Shown: positions 12,022 through 24,292 of the stretch, in pieces
Position numbering within the stretch: the stretch's first letter is position 1
Layout: each line of letters opens with the position of its first letter
From: Aaosphaeria pasadenensis
Taxonomy: Eukaryota; Ascomycota; Dothideomycetes; Pleosporales
Assembly (NCBI GenBank): GCA_022813625.1
Contig: JAKLMB010000006.1
Location: 558,001-622,000 of the forward strand
Direction of reading: 5' to 3'
DNA: 64,000 nt
Program-made: the position numbers and the translations under genes
The notes under the pieces: model-generated
The model's database searches: none
Seen by the model: the letters and a program-made list of their open reading frames with translations, nothing else
Told to the model about the DNA's origin: nothing

Positions 12022-13278
12022 CTATGCATCCAAAGCCTTCAGGGCAACAGATTCCAACTGTGTCTTCATATGTGCTAAACTATCCTCATCACCGTTACGG
12101 AAGCGGATCTAGGAGCATATTAGTTTGTGGTATCTCAAAGGCATATTCCAGACTCGCTTACGATGTCCTCACCTGCGGTCCCCCCGCCGAATAACACAGG
12201 CTCGGAAATGCTCGCCTTGACCGCTTTTCTGACACGCTCTTCCCAAACACCCTCCCAGTTCCACTCTCCTGGCCGCCTATTCCTGCCCAAAGTGGAACCC
12301 TCTGGGGCCTTTGTAGACACAACGCGTTGTGAATCTGATGCCGTTGAATTTGGAGAAGGCGGTGGTAGCTGGGACTGCAAGATATCTGCACGGTATGTTC
12401 GCCAAGCATGGTACGCGCCTGAATTTGCTGCAGCGTCCAATGGAATTGAGTCTAAAATGGCTTCGTCACTGAACGTTGACCGGATGTATTCCAACACCTT
12501 GACGATCGTCACATCTTTTACTGGGTAAGCAGCAGCAGCAGCCTCTGACTCCATTGAAGCTCTCGCGGCCTTCAAAGAATCCACTGGCAATGGGGTGTGA
12601 CTTGGAGTTGGGCTGCCGGCACCTGAGCCACTCACATTTCGGGAGCTCGCTGCAGATTTTCGAGCGCGCCCGAACCATTGCGGAAAGCCATGTCTGAGAC
12701 TGAATCCACCTGGCGGAAGTCTTTCCTCGTCTGTGGCACTGACGGTATCATTGTCTGATGACCCGGTAGTGTAGGTGTACGTCGTGAGTGGCGTAAGTAG
12801 TGGGTGGAAGACATCGGTGGAGAAAGTGACGAGTGGGGGGAGCATAGGATACGTGGCCGGGAACGAGATCTGAAAGCGCAATACGGCTGGAGAATAAGGA
12901 CCTGTGAGGGTGTGAATCAGTCATTCTCGTAGCAAACAGGATCGGCGCCTTGAACAAAGTGGATGTGGAGAGAGATTACACGATCCAATTGGAGGTGAAC
13001 GTTGCTCGTTTGAAAGGTCATCCGGAAGACCAATGTGGTGGATATGAACTTGGGGGTAGATACACCGTACCTTTACGGACAAAGATGACTCCAACCCATA
13101 AAGAAGGCTCCCCGGGAGTTATGCTCACGAAGACGCCATCGAGAGGCGCGTAACGAAGACTGGAGCTGCGGAATGTTAGTCCGGAGTAGCCAATCTACCG
13201 GGCGACGACGTACAATTCGACCAACAGCTGCTGCTTCCGATATGACAGTAGGGCCGGCCCAGAGTCGGGAAATGGCAT
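12022..13278 (-). CDS. UEV-type inactive E2-fold protein, AKTIP/FTS-like
   Basis: E2-like protein without the catalytic cysteine. The minus-strand exons 13278-13214, 13165-13071, 12901-12162 and 12108-12022 keep phase and give 328 residues. Residues about 16-95 show the E2 fold: PLDGVFVSITPGEPSLWVG, then VIFVRKGPYSPAVLRF, FPATYPMLPPLVTF and DVFHPLLTPLTTY. This matches human AKTIP/FTS (PLDGIY, VWFGVIFIRQG, FHPLVDP) as I remember it. The position of the active-site Cys has none. A Ser/Pro-rich middle (about 120-165) is followed by two C-terminal helical segments. AKTIP/FTS joins Hook and FHIP proteins in the FHF complex, which links early endosomes to dynein; an Aspergillus equivalent is known. 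Assigning that role here is inference from the fold. Intron 12109-12161 is only 53 bases; without it the protein would end early at 12135. Confidence 0.82.
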
Positions 13279-14696
13279 GTTGCAATTGCTAGAAGGTTGA
13301 TGGCGGGGATGCACGATGGTGGAGGAAGAACTACCGGTATGATGATGAAAGGGTCACATAGTACATAGTACGGAGTAGATAGTAACCTTAGCTGCCCTGT
13401 CCTGTCTAGGTGCACTACGAGGGGGGAGGGTATGATGGAGTGTGGAGGGGGGGAAGAGCATTTCGGCCCTTGTTTCAGAGCCGCGCTAAAGCCGAAGGGC
13501 CGGTTAGCCTTTATTACGGTACTACCATGATGGGTGGGTGGATGCATTCTGCTCTAGCCCGCTCGGTAAGCTTTTGTCCATCGCTTCCTCCTACCAACGA
13601 CGACAGGGGAGCCAGATGTTACCGCCCACAACAGGCATATGGATACTACACCTTACACCGCCGCACATCGGGCAAAACATATTCAATGGGGACTCACCGG
13701 AAGACAAGAGCAAGAGGGCGCGGCGGGTGGTGGACCTGAAAGGGCGCCTGATATATCAAAGACGTGGCGGTTTGGTAGTGGTGCATCTATGAAGACACCT
13801 TGGCGAGGGGGCATAACTATATTGATGAGATGCGGATACGATGAGTTGCAGAATGGTCAAATGATCACGGTGAGAGCGGGTAAGACTTTGAGAGCCGATC
13901 CGGCCCGTGTCGTGCCGTTGTCGTTCGGTAGACGATAATGACGGGGGATGACATTGATGATGTTGCACAGAACAAGGCAAGGCTACCTGCAGGAGCTGCA
14001 GGAGCAGTGAGAAAGGATGTATGCCTGTGATCTCCGCGCATCACAAGTGGGTAAGCAGGGTATGATGGTGATGGCCTGCAGACTTGAGCAGTGGCTGAGC
14101 AATCAATCGTTCAATCATTTCCAATCCAGCAATCGAGTGAGACGACGCCTCGGTCGTGCAGCCGGGCGTTGAAAAAAAGAAAAGTCAAAGTTGCGAGGAG
14201 GGTGAGGGCAAGGTTGCGGTCTAGTAACGTTGACGAGCTGCAGGAAGTCGTTTCCAATGTTGTGCAATTGGTGTGAACCTGGTCCTGCGGCGATACGCGC
14301 AAATGTTGTATGCAGCAAAGGCGGCAATTCAAGATCGTCCTTGTGCGTCGACGCAGTCGCAAGGCACAGTCCGAACGCTGTACTCCGTACTCCACATGTA
14401 TGGTATGGTAAGGTAGCGTTTTTGGTGGATGGATATGTATGTCTGTATGTAGGTGTATGAGCATGCAGATGCTGTGCGACGTAAGAAAAAGGGTTGAAAG
14501 AGCACTCCGGAAGTGCGCTGGCTCCAGTTACGGCGCATGGAGCTAGGCGACGGAGCCAATGTCCTATACTCCGCAGAAATTTCATATACGAATGCTTTTA
14601 TGAGGATGTGACATGAGGCGAACTATTCGTCGGCGCTTGTCCGGAGTACTCAGAGCGACGATGGACAGATGAGGTGGATGGGCATGGACATGAAGC

Positions 14697-14732
14697 TGAC
14701 GATGACGATGACGATGATGACGATGGATGATG
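14697..14732. repeat. (GATGAC)n-like microsatellite
   Basis: Imperfect run of GAC/GAT triplets within the gene-free stretch. No coding frame uses it. Confidence 0.8.
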
Positions 14733-17700
14733 GATACGGTAGCTTGGAAATGCTAGTGGCAAGTGATTACTCGTTGGCCATGGTCCATGGTTAAGGGGCA
14801 AGGTAAAGTTTTCACGTGGCGGTGGAGTGTCGATTGTTGGGTATTGGGTGAATGGTGGTGTAGGTCCCAATCAATAATGGGCCGCAATGCGCTCAGATTC
14901 CAGGTCGATTTCGGCGGTGACGTCTTGACAACAATTCAGAGCCCACTTAACCTACTGGGTATGGGGAGGAGGATACATAGTTGGTAACTCGTCCATGTAA
15001 CTACGGGTAAGTCAGGTGGAATCGCATAGCAATCAGAGGTGGTGGTGCTTGCTTTGCCTTGCTTGGTTCTGACGAAGGAGATCAGATCGGAGAAATTTCA
15101 CATGAGCCAGAGTCTCGGGTCGGCATCAACAATAGCAGTCAAGGCCCAAGGGTAACTACATGCTCCGTACTACCATAGGCAGTCTAGGTAGTAATGGTCT
15201 GAGTACTCAGTAGGGTAACAAATTGGGTCGAGGCTCTGACGCGTAATATAACCTGGCGAGGTCACCTGGTCGCCTTTGTGCCATGTGGGACGCGGGCCAG
15301 GTCGTTTCTTCTCGAAGGCTTCGTCGGGTCGACAAGGGGTCAAGACTCAAGGCTCAAGGCTCAACTGCCCTCGCTTCATTACTTGTAATTGTACGGAGTA
15401 CGGAAGAGATGGTTGGAATTGGAATTGGGGATTGTGCTCTGTCACCTACACGACACGACACGACCTGCGCCAGCAGTCCAGTCAAGACCAGTCCAGCCCG
15501 GTCGAGTCAATCTCAAACCATACGAGTAGTACGGAGTACTGGTACGCTGCCCATTGGCAGTCTGTACTTCATGATTTCTCATCTTCCTTCTCTCCTCCAT
15601 CCAGCAATCCGATGTCTAGGCATACTCGGCATGGCATAGCATACTGCACTATGTGCTCCCTTGTACCCTAATAATATGCCCTCTAAAGTATGTGCATTGT
15701 GGTCTCCACACTTCCCTTCTCTAGTGACCACCACCCCCGGGCCCAGTTGCTAGACAACTGCACGCACAGCGTACGGTTAGAGTCGACGGGCACCTGTATG
15801 CTTCATTGCCATTGCCGCATATGCACCCTCGACGACGCTACATGCGAATCCTCATAGGCTGGCCATTCGTTCCAGATGCACACGCGGGCGGCGCGGGTGC
15901 ATTGCAGATGCGAACCCACAGAAACGATATGTAACGGGAGGAAGATGGATGGATGTGTACCTGGGTATGTACCTCGTACTCCGTACTCTCTTGTAGATGG
16001 CAAGATAGATAGATGAGGACATGGCGACAGGTGTCGCCATTGCACTGAGTACGCATTCCGAGTAAGTACGCACGTAAATACCGTACGGTGTACATAGGTA
16101 GGTACCTACATTCGGCAGACGGCATGCGAGGTCTCGACACAATGATCAGACGTACTTACTTGTGGACACCCGGTAGCCTCTTGTTCCGTATGTATTGTGG
16201 ATGTACAACCACCCGATATTGGTAGTATGACTGTACGAGTAATTATCTTGTGGTGCACCCCTGACCTACGACGTACATACCCAGGTGTAGGTGCATGTAT
16301 GTAAATAAACCTGCACCCGGGTTTTCTCTCCTCCTTGATCGGAGGATTCAGCATGGGGGAACATCACGCGGGCATTATGGTCAGGCCGGTGCGTGTCGCG
16401 AGATTTGACACCAGAAGCCACTAAGAAGAATGGCGGTCTCAAAGGCTTCTTCTCTGAGTCTGGATACTTACTACTTGTTACTTAGTAATTACTGAGTGAG
16501 GAGTAGTGGTGGTAATAGCGGTGGACAGTGCGGAGAGGGTGCAGATGCCAGAGGGAGACTGTGCGTAGAGTGCACCAGAGTGCAGGGTGCATATCATATC
16601 AGTCAGTCAGTGCAGTGTAAAGAAAAAGTGGTAGGGCAAGGAATAGGAGGACATGGGAAGGTGATGAGTATGATGATGGTTTAATAATACCTAAGGTACA
16701 TGACAAGGTACCTATCTAGTTTAGTTTAGTATACACCCACCATCTTGTCAATCTCGCGTGGGAAATATGCAAGCCACCCCATCCAATCGATGCAACTGCA
16801 ACAATCCCAGCAACGACAAGGTCTTGCAGCAAGAGAGACCCACACCTCTTACTGTCTATGTGCAGACCTCCAGCCTTACGTCCTCACCGCCGCCATCGCC
16901 GCACTCAATCCATCCCTCATCCACTACACACTAACTACAGTAACACTACACAACACTCTACTCTCTCCCCCTCCCTCGTAACCAGTAATCATCCAAAGAC
17001 CGGTTTTCTCTGTCTCTCCCTTTCTAATTTGTCTCTTCTGACATCTCCCCCTCCTCTGTCCATCCGACCAATCCGCATCGACACGACCGTTGTGCTTACC
17101 GCTTTTTGCCCATCACCGCCGCGTCAAACCCCAAACATCCCATCCGAGCGAGCTACTTCTGCGACAGCTCTCAGATTGCGACACGCGACGGAATCAAAAT
17201 TCCCCTTCCCCGCCTATGCATTCTACTCAACCCTACTCTGTACGGAGTACTGTACACTAATGACTGTACATAGGTACAGTTACAGGGCGAGTCGTACTCT
17301 ATACTGGGAGGGTCCAAGTACTCCCCGTACGTACTGTATGATGATGGATCGTCGCTGCAACGACTCGCGCTCAAAAACGTGGCAAAACGGCCGATTTACT
17401 AAAAAAACCTTGGTGGCCCACAGTGCTGAGATGGTTCGTTCACATCCACCTACTCGTGGAGTCGTTCCAAGTATTTTCAAGTATCATCGCTATTATTGCT
17501 ATTATTACTCCGTATTGTGAACGAGTAGGAATGGAAGGAGATGTACCGTGGGGTTCAGAGCTGAGCAGCACTAGAGCACAGCACAGCACAACACCGCTCA
17601 GAACAGCACCGTACATACAACACACCACCGAATTCGTGTCTAAATCCGCCCAATTCCCCAAAGAAATCAGGGCGCCGAGGCAATTGAACGTCAGCTGATG

Positions 17701-19524
17701 GGCCTCTGGGCCATGTCCGCAGCAAGGACATGCCATGACACTGACGTCTAGAGGGGTGATGACGGCGACGATATGCGCAGCGTTTGCAATTGGAGGTCAA
17801 ACGTGGGTTCTCGCTAGCCGACCATGTCCAGTTCGTTTCGGATGTAGGCTACGACGCGACCCGGTTGGCCTATGCAAGTTGCAACACCACGCTGACATTA
17901 TCGTAATCAACAGCACGCAGAATCATACAATTGATGGTTTGCGAACCCTGCTTTGGGTTAGGTTTCTGGATCGACTACCCTGATAGCAAATGACACTTGA
18001 TGCCTTTCAACGGGAACCGGCAGGGCGGCTTACAAGGAGCACAATAGCATTGTGTGAGCACTGGACATCGTTCAGCGACAGCGGAAGTAGCAGCAAGTCA
18101 ATCATGAGTCGCGCTGCCCTACCTTACTACTTAGCAATATCACCTAGTTACCACCTCGCTGCCCTGTTGCTCTATTCAACCGCTGACGGCGTTAGGGCTG
18201 CATCGTCATAGGACGCTGCAGCACCGCAGCCCACGGCGATGCATGGCCACCTACTTTACTATGCTCGGCCCATGCAGATGTATGTACATCGCCTTATGCC
18301 GAACCAGGTCGATATGATGGACGTGTTAATATCTCAATGTAGGTACAGGCACTCTCCACGCACCACATGTGCGCGCTGCCGGTGAGGCGGACGTAGATAC
18401 ACCGCCATTTTGGGGAGCCCGGAGCAATCGCGGCTGTTCAAAAGCTGCCACGGTGCCAATCTTGCCATCACCTACCATGCCACATGGAGGAGGATCTGAT
18501 TGGACCGCGGGGCGTTTCCCATCACCTAGATGCCGACTGCTTGGGCTGCTCGCTGGTCGGGGGTGTCTGATGGGAACAGGACTGACTCGCTGAGTATGGC
18601 CTGTGTCGAGCGAGCGTCAGATGGGACAAGCGTGGAAGCATGGAAGCGTGGAAGCGTGGAAAAATAGAAGCGAACCGAACGATCGCCTGGCTGGCTGCTT
18701 AGCGTAGGCTCTCTGGCTTGTTTCCCTCCCAGCTACGGCGCTGCCCCTGAGCGACGGGAACGACGGGCTCACGACTGAGGAGGTACCCAGCAAATGAGGG
18801 CCACCGGACCGAGCTCTAGAGGCAGTTTGCCCCCGGGGAAGCTGGGAAGGGCTTCCGCCTTTGAGAGCAACGTCTAGTTCGCGGCTTCTCAGGAAGTGCG
18901 GCCGTCACTGTGTATGGTCTCGGAAGGACGACGTTCGCGGTACTGCAGGCCCATGTCGTTGCACATCCATGTTCATTACAACCTCTGGTCCCCATGTTCA
19001 TCGAATGTCGGCAAGGAAGCCCCGGGGTTTGATGTTCGTACGATACGAGTGCATGTGTACTTGCGTATTGTATGCACAGTACGGAGTAGGTGAGTAAGTA
19101 TACCTCCGCACAAAATGTATTAACATCAGGTCCCTGTCGATATTGAAGATTGGAGGGGACGAATTGTGCAGTGGTTTGCTGAGTCTTTGTCTTGTAGGGT
19201 TGATTGACCTTGGCCAATCCTCCAGGTCCAGGCCAGGCAGTGATAGTAAGTACAGAACTGGGAACTGGAACGACAATTCTACCTAACGATACAAGACAAG
19301 TATACCTTAATCATCCCTATGACTTAAACTAGGTAGAGGCAGACACCACCCACCCACGCTCGCGGAACCGGAGACAGTACGCCAGGACACGCGCTAATCC
19401 ACGCCTATTGTATCCACCCACCCAAAGGTTTTTGTCGGGTCCAAGCGTTTGATGATCTTCCTCTTCCTCGCGACAGAAAAAAATAAAGAAGAACAAGCCC
19501 ATGGAATTTTGACACCTTGACCTC

Positions 19525-19554
19525 CCAAGTCCAAGTCCAAGTCCAAGTCCAAGT
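19525..19554. repeat. (CCAAGT)x5 tandem repeat
   Basis: Five perfect head-to-tail copies of a 6-base unit, lying directly upstream of the CTCTAAC repeat. Confidence 0.95.
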
Positions 19555-19569
19555 CATGACCCTAATGAT

Positions 19570-19600
19570 CTCTAACCTTCTAACCTCTAACCTCTAACCT
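19570..19600. repeat. (CTCTAAC)n tandem repeat, telomere-like variant
   Basis: About four copies of a 7-base unit that resembles the fungal telomere repeat (CCCTAA) with a change and an extra base. It could be a degenerate interstitial telomeric tract or simple slippage. Confidence 0.7.
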
Positions 19601-19866
19601 CGTCTTCCCACTTCCCCTCCCCCCTTTACCCCTCCCCCCTTCTCACGCCTCTTCCTGTCTTGCCCCCTCCATTGTCATTCCTTGTTCATTGTTCATCCTT
19701 GTCATCATCATCGACCACCACCACCACCACCCAATGTACCTTGCTCTTTTCTCGTCTCCTGTTCCCAAACACCAGAAAAACAAAATAAAATAAGGCCAAT
19801 TAGAAAATGACAGAGGACGCCTCACCGGCTGCACAGGGAATAATCCACTAGTTAGTGGTGGTGGCT

Positions 19867-19882
19867 ACACACACACACACAC
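19867..19882. repeat. (AC)n microsatellite
   Basis: Perfect dinucleotide run of eight units in non-coding DNA. Confidence 0.9.
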
Positions 19883-21255
19883 ATGTATAATACTGCACTT
19901 ATACGTGCTACAGTACAACATTGAAGATATAGTACATACAATAATACTCCGTAGTCCCGTAACTACTGTTCTCCAGAGTTGCCTTTCCTGCAGGCAGTTT
20001 TTACCAAACCATGCCATGCGCGTGTGGCAGGGATGTTCAGCCTCTGGGAGCCCAAGCCTAAGCGTCTGTCGCTCCAACGTCGCTCGTCTCTTTTTCTCGT
20101 ACTCTCCTCATCTCTTAGACTCTACTTGTAGTTACCTCTCTTCTCTCTCGTGGTACGCTGGGTTGTACCTAACCTGGTAGTGCTTGCTACCAGTAGCAAT
20201 TAGTGCCTCGTCTCCTTGTCTCCTTGTCTCCTCTTTTCTCATCCATCATCTTGTTCCCCTCTTCCCCCCGGTTCCGCCTTACTCGGATCCTGTTTAGCAC
20301 GCCCAATGCCACGGTTTTCCGCACAAGCCCACTCTACCTACCTAGTTTTAAATGTGGTGCAAAAGCTTCTACTCTGTACTGCCCTTACCCTGGCCCTCGC
20401 ACTTAGGTACTTAGTTGCTGGTACGAGTGGGCTGCTGCTCAGGGGTTACAACAGCTCCCCATCTTTCTTCTTAGGTATCTAGTCCTCTTTGCTCTCGTTT
20501 CCCTTGTGGTGGATGCATGGTCGGATGGAAGGACGGATGGACAGGATAGATGCACAGCTACCCACCACAACACACAAAGAGTCACAGTCACAGGTGACAT
20601 GGCATCCGTCCTAACGGTGTCTTCTGCTGTCCTGCCCGTGGATACCTAACAAGGTATTGTGTAGTGTGGATGTGCCAGCGCAGCATCCAGCAATACCAGC
20701 ACCAGCAGCACCTGGTCGCTTATCGTGAGAGTAAGACTGAGACTGAGAATCATGCTTCCGTTTCGTCCACGCCGCCATGGCCTTCCGCGCCCATCTGTGC
20801 CCTCCTCTGTCATTACACTTGCTGGCCCTACCGCTGTCTGTATCCGCCCACTACCACAGATCCACTTCCACAGCAATCACCGCTGCTTCTCCGTTTCCTC
20901 CCCGCCGCTTCATCCTTGTCCCTACCTAGCACTGGCCCATCCCCATTCAGGACGCCACTTAAATCTTGCTCTTCCCTATATATCTTGTGACGCTCGCGTC
21001 AATATCAAACTGATTCTCCCCTTAAAACCTTGATCGTACTGGTGGTCTGTCCTGACACACATGTTACATATGTACTGCCGGCTTCTACACTTCGTTTCTT
21101 TCTCCTAGCTTTGCTTTACTACTACTACCACCACAACGACTACTACTACCATTCACCACACCACACCTCAGCCACTCCCATTACCTCTACACCAACTACC
21201 TTCTGAAATCTCTCTTCAACATCGTACCGTCACCCACCTACAAATATTAGTACCA

Positions 21256-23228
21256 ATGGCTCGGCATCGCGGAGCAAATACCCTCTCGAGGGACAATACA
21301 CCCTTCCCAACAAGGCAAATGGCTATTCTTGGTTAGTGCTCGTCAATTGCCTATGCCGTCACAGCTTCTAAATACTTACACCTTTTTTTTAAAGCGCTCT
21401 GCCGGATATGTGAACCAATTGCTTTCATGTCAATTTTCCCATATGTATACTACATGGTTGGCGACTTTGGCATTGCACACGACGAGGCGCAAATATCCGT
21501 GTACGCCGGAATGGTCACATCTGCATTCGCCTTCGCAGAGTGCGCGAGCGGCGTGTTTTGGGGACGACTAAGTGATCGCGTGGGCCGAAAGAAGGTCCTT
21601 CTTGGAGGTCTTTTTGGAACTGGATTGAGCATGCTTTTATTCGGCTTCGCGCAAAACCTACCAATGGCTCTGGTAGCTCGCGCTCTCGGTGGATTGCTCA
21701 ATGGGTGAGTACTTTACAACCAGAATAAGGTCCATAAAGGCACTAACTGAACCTTTCCAGAAACATTGGCGTCCTTCAGACCACTGTCGCTGAATTGGTG
21801 ACGGTCGAGAAACACCAACGTAAGCTACCCACGCTCAATACTGAGGACTACGAAACTAACCTACCCAGCACGCGCTTATTCGATCATGCCATTCATTTGG
21901 TGCCTTGGGTGGGTTTCTCTGTTCGAATTTTCTCGCTCGACGCATCTAACATTTTCAATGTAGTACAATCATTGGCGCCAGTCTTGGAGGAATCCTGGCG
22001 CGGCCAGCAATCAGCTTCCCCGACACATTCGCCGGAACCCTCTTCGAAACTTACCCTTACCTTCTCCCGAACCTAGTTTGCGCAGCTGTCGTCATTTTTG
22101 GCCTTACCGTTGGGATCCTTTTCCTGGAAGAGACGCACGAAGATAAGAAATTCGAAAAAGATCGGGGCCTTGAGATTGGGCAGTGGCTACTCAGTAAAGT
22201 GTGGAGCAAGGGATCATACACAGCTTTGACAGACAAGGATGCATCAATCGACGAAATGCAAGCGATGCTCGAAGGCCCTGGCTCGCCCACATACCAAAGC
22301 ACCAGCAGCTCCCCAACGTTGTGCAGCTCCCGCAGCTCCATCGCAGAACCACCGCCATTCACCCTGGAGAAGGGCTCAGAATCGTCCACCGTTCGCAGTG
22401 CCTTCACGAAGCAGGTCTGCCTGAACATTGTCGGCGTTGGACTGTTGGCCTTGTAAGCGCGCCTTCCTCTGTTGGACTACTAATCTAGCTAACACTATCA
22501 ACAGCCACACCATCTCCCTAGAGCAGCTCATCCCAATTCTCATGTCACATCCCGAATCAACCAAAAAGCCGGAGCTTCCCTTCAAGTTCGAGGGCGGATT
22601 CGGATTCTCCACCCAGAAGATTGGCAGCATCTTGGCCGTGCAAGGAGTCCTACAGATGATTGCTCAAGTTATCGTCTTCCCATGGGTTAACAAGAGAATC
22701 GGCAGTCTCCGAACTTTCTGGATTACGATCGCGACCTACCCCTTCCTCTACGTGATGGCACCCTACCTTGCGCTTCTGCCGAGGCCGCTCCGAATTCCGG
22801 GCATCTTCGTCCTTCTCGTGTGGAAGGTTACCGCTCAATCGATGTCCTACCCATCGCTCAACATGATGCTCGCGAACGCTGCTCCCTCGAAAAAGGTGCT
22901 GGGCACTTTGAACGGCGCAGCGGCCTCCTCCGCCAGTGTCTGCCGCGGATTCGGACCAACCATCGCGGGAGCGGTCGACTCGATTGGTGCCGGCATGGGA
23001 GTATCTGGACTCGCGTGGTGGGTGTGCGCAGGCGTAGCAGCCACGGCCTGGATCCCTGGTGCATTCATGAAAGAGGAGAGGCGGCGACCGGGATTCTGCA
23101 ACGTGGTCGACGTTGATGACGAAGAGCTTGGGCTCCGCGAGGCACTGGACGACACCGACTCGGACGTCGACTCCATCATGACCCTAACACCAGAGGAGGA
23201 CACGGTCAACTCCGTCCTTTCGAAATGA
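21256..23228 (+). CDS. MFS transporter, DHA1-like (YCR023C/ZIFL type)
   Basis: Twelve-helix major facilitator, probably exporting or sequestering a small molecule by proton antiport; the substrate is unknown. The six exons 21256-21331, 21395-21704, 21761-21819, 21869-21908, 21964-22452 and 22505-23228 give 565 residues. Motif A between helices 2 and 3 reads GRLSDRVGRKKVLLGG. Helix 4 and helix 5 motifs are seen in ALVARALGGLLNGNIGVLQT and GTIIGASLGGIL. A long cytoplasmic loop rich in Ser and Thr (about residues 235-310) splits the two halves, and the tail is acidic (LREALDDTDSDVDS). The overall pattern fits yeast YCR023C and plant zinc-induced facilitator-like carriers. Exon 4 is only 40 bases, so automatic models may miss it. 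It stands alone, with large gaps on both sides. Confidence 0.9.
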
Positions 23229-24245
23229 GAAGCACGACTCGCTGGTTTACGAAGACATCGCAGATTCAAACCCCCTAGGATCGACATTCTCCAGGCGGGA
23301 GGACAGCTTGTCACCGCTTTTCACACGCGGCAAAGGGAGTTCACTCTTCCAAAAAGGAGTTATTTATTGGGATTTTTCTAATACTCGGATTCATTATTTT
23401 TGGGCAACAAAGACTATAGACATCGTCGATCGATACCAACGAAACCACAGTGGGTACCCACCAGCATATGGCCGGCGCTCACAAACACACAACGGAAGGG
23501 ATTTTTCATAATCTTTTATACCATTTTAGCGGAAATCTTTTGTAATATGGGGGCGGCCATCTTCCTTTTTCCTTTTTTCCTCATCGCGAAGCAAAACAAC
23601 AACCACAATTTTTCTTAGACGGGAGCTTGGGCAAAAAATACAAGGCACCTCGAGTTCGAGGGCACACCGGCGTTGGTTACAATACCCCAGTAGCACTAGT
23701 TTTTTTATATCTATTTAGTATCTCGTCCTTTTTCTCTTCACTTTTCATCCATTTTGGGATAAGGAAGGAGGATCATCGTCTTTTTTAGAAACACCGTCTT
23801 TGCTCATGCAAAAATATCACGCATCTATTATTGAACTCCACAACGCTTTGACATTCACACATACACATGACTCGCCGCGAAACCCAGAACATCTTTTCTG
23901 ACAATTGACCTCGTATGCCTTACTTTTTCTTTTCTTTTTCTCCTACAGAACGGGTAGGTGTTTCGTACGCAAGTAATAGTCTATGACTCTATGTACACAT
24001 TCGGACACCATGTAGATACATACACCCTTACAAATGGGGCGAACGCTGGCAGAGCGGCCTGGTCTGGAGGCTGGAGTCCATGGACGGATGATACCGCATG
24101 AACATGCGTAACAGAACATCTGTTCTACTCGCCTCCCTCTCCGCCTCCGTGCCACCAACCCCAGAATTCCCCATCTCGAAAGCAACTCCTACCCGGGAAT
24201 TGGGGGCGCCAGAGGAAGGGACGAACAAACGAACGCACCCAAAGG

Positions 24246-24292
24246 ATCCCATCCCATCCCATCCCATCACGCCCGGAGCGAGCGAGCGAGCG
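24246..24292. repeat. (ATCCC)x4 and (GAGC)n microsatellites
   Basis: Four ATCCC units (24246-24265) are followed after 9 bases by a GAGC run (24275-24292). Non-coding. Confidence 0.85.

Larger units (their letters stand above)
13279..21255. other. 8 kb gene-free stretch rich in short repeats
   Basis: No protein-coding gene can be supported on either strand. Open frames here are short and low complexity and overlap one another in several frames (for example 14091-14585, 16858-17520 and 18816-19276). The DNA carries nine exact copies of TACGGAGTA or its complement and many half-matches. It also holds GATGAC repeats near 14700, (GGAAGCGT)n near 18634-18660, the CCAAGT and CTCTAAC repeats near 19.5 kb, an (AC)n run near 19.87 kb, and (TCTCCTTG)n near 20.21 kb. 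The last 1.3 kb is pyrimidine-rich and is the likely promoter and leader of the MFS gene at 21256. A long non-coding transcript cannot be excluded. Confidence 0.5.

Noticed and set aside
16858..17520. 220-codon plus-strand open frame in the gene-free island
   Set aside because: Composition is that of C/T-rich DNA read through; no domain, and it crosses two TACGGAGTA-type motifs (17241, 17506), which elsewhere are always non-coding.
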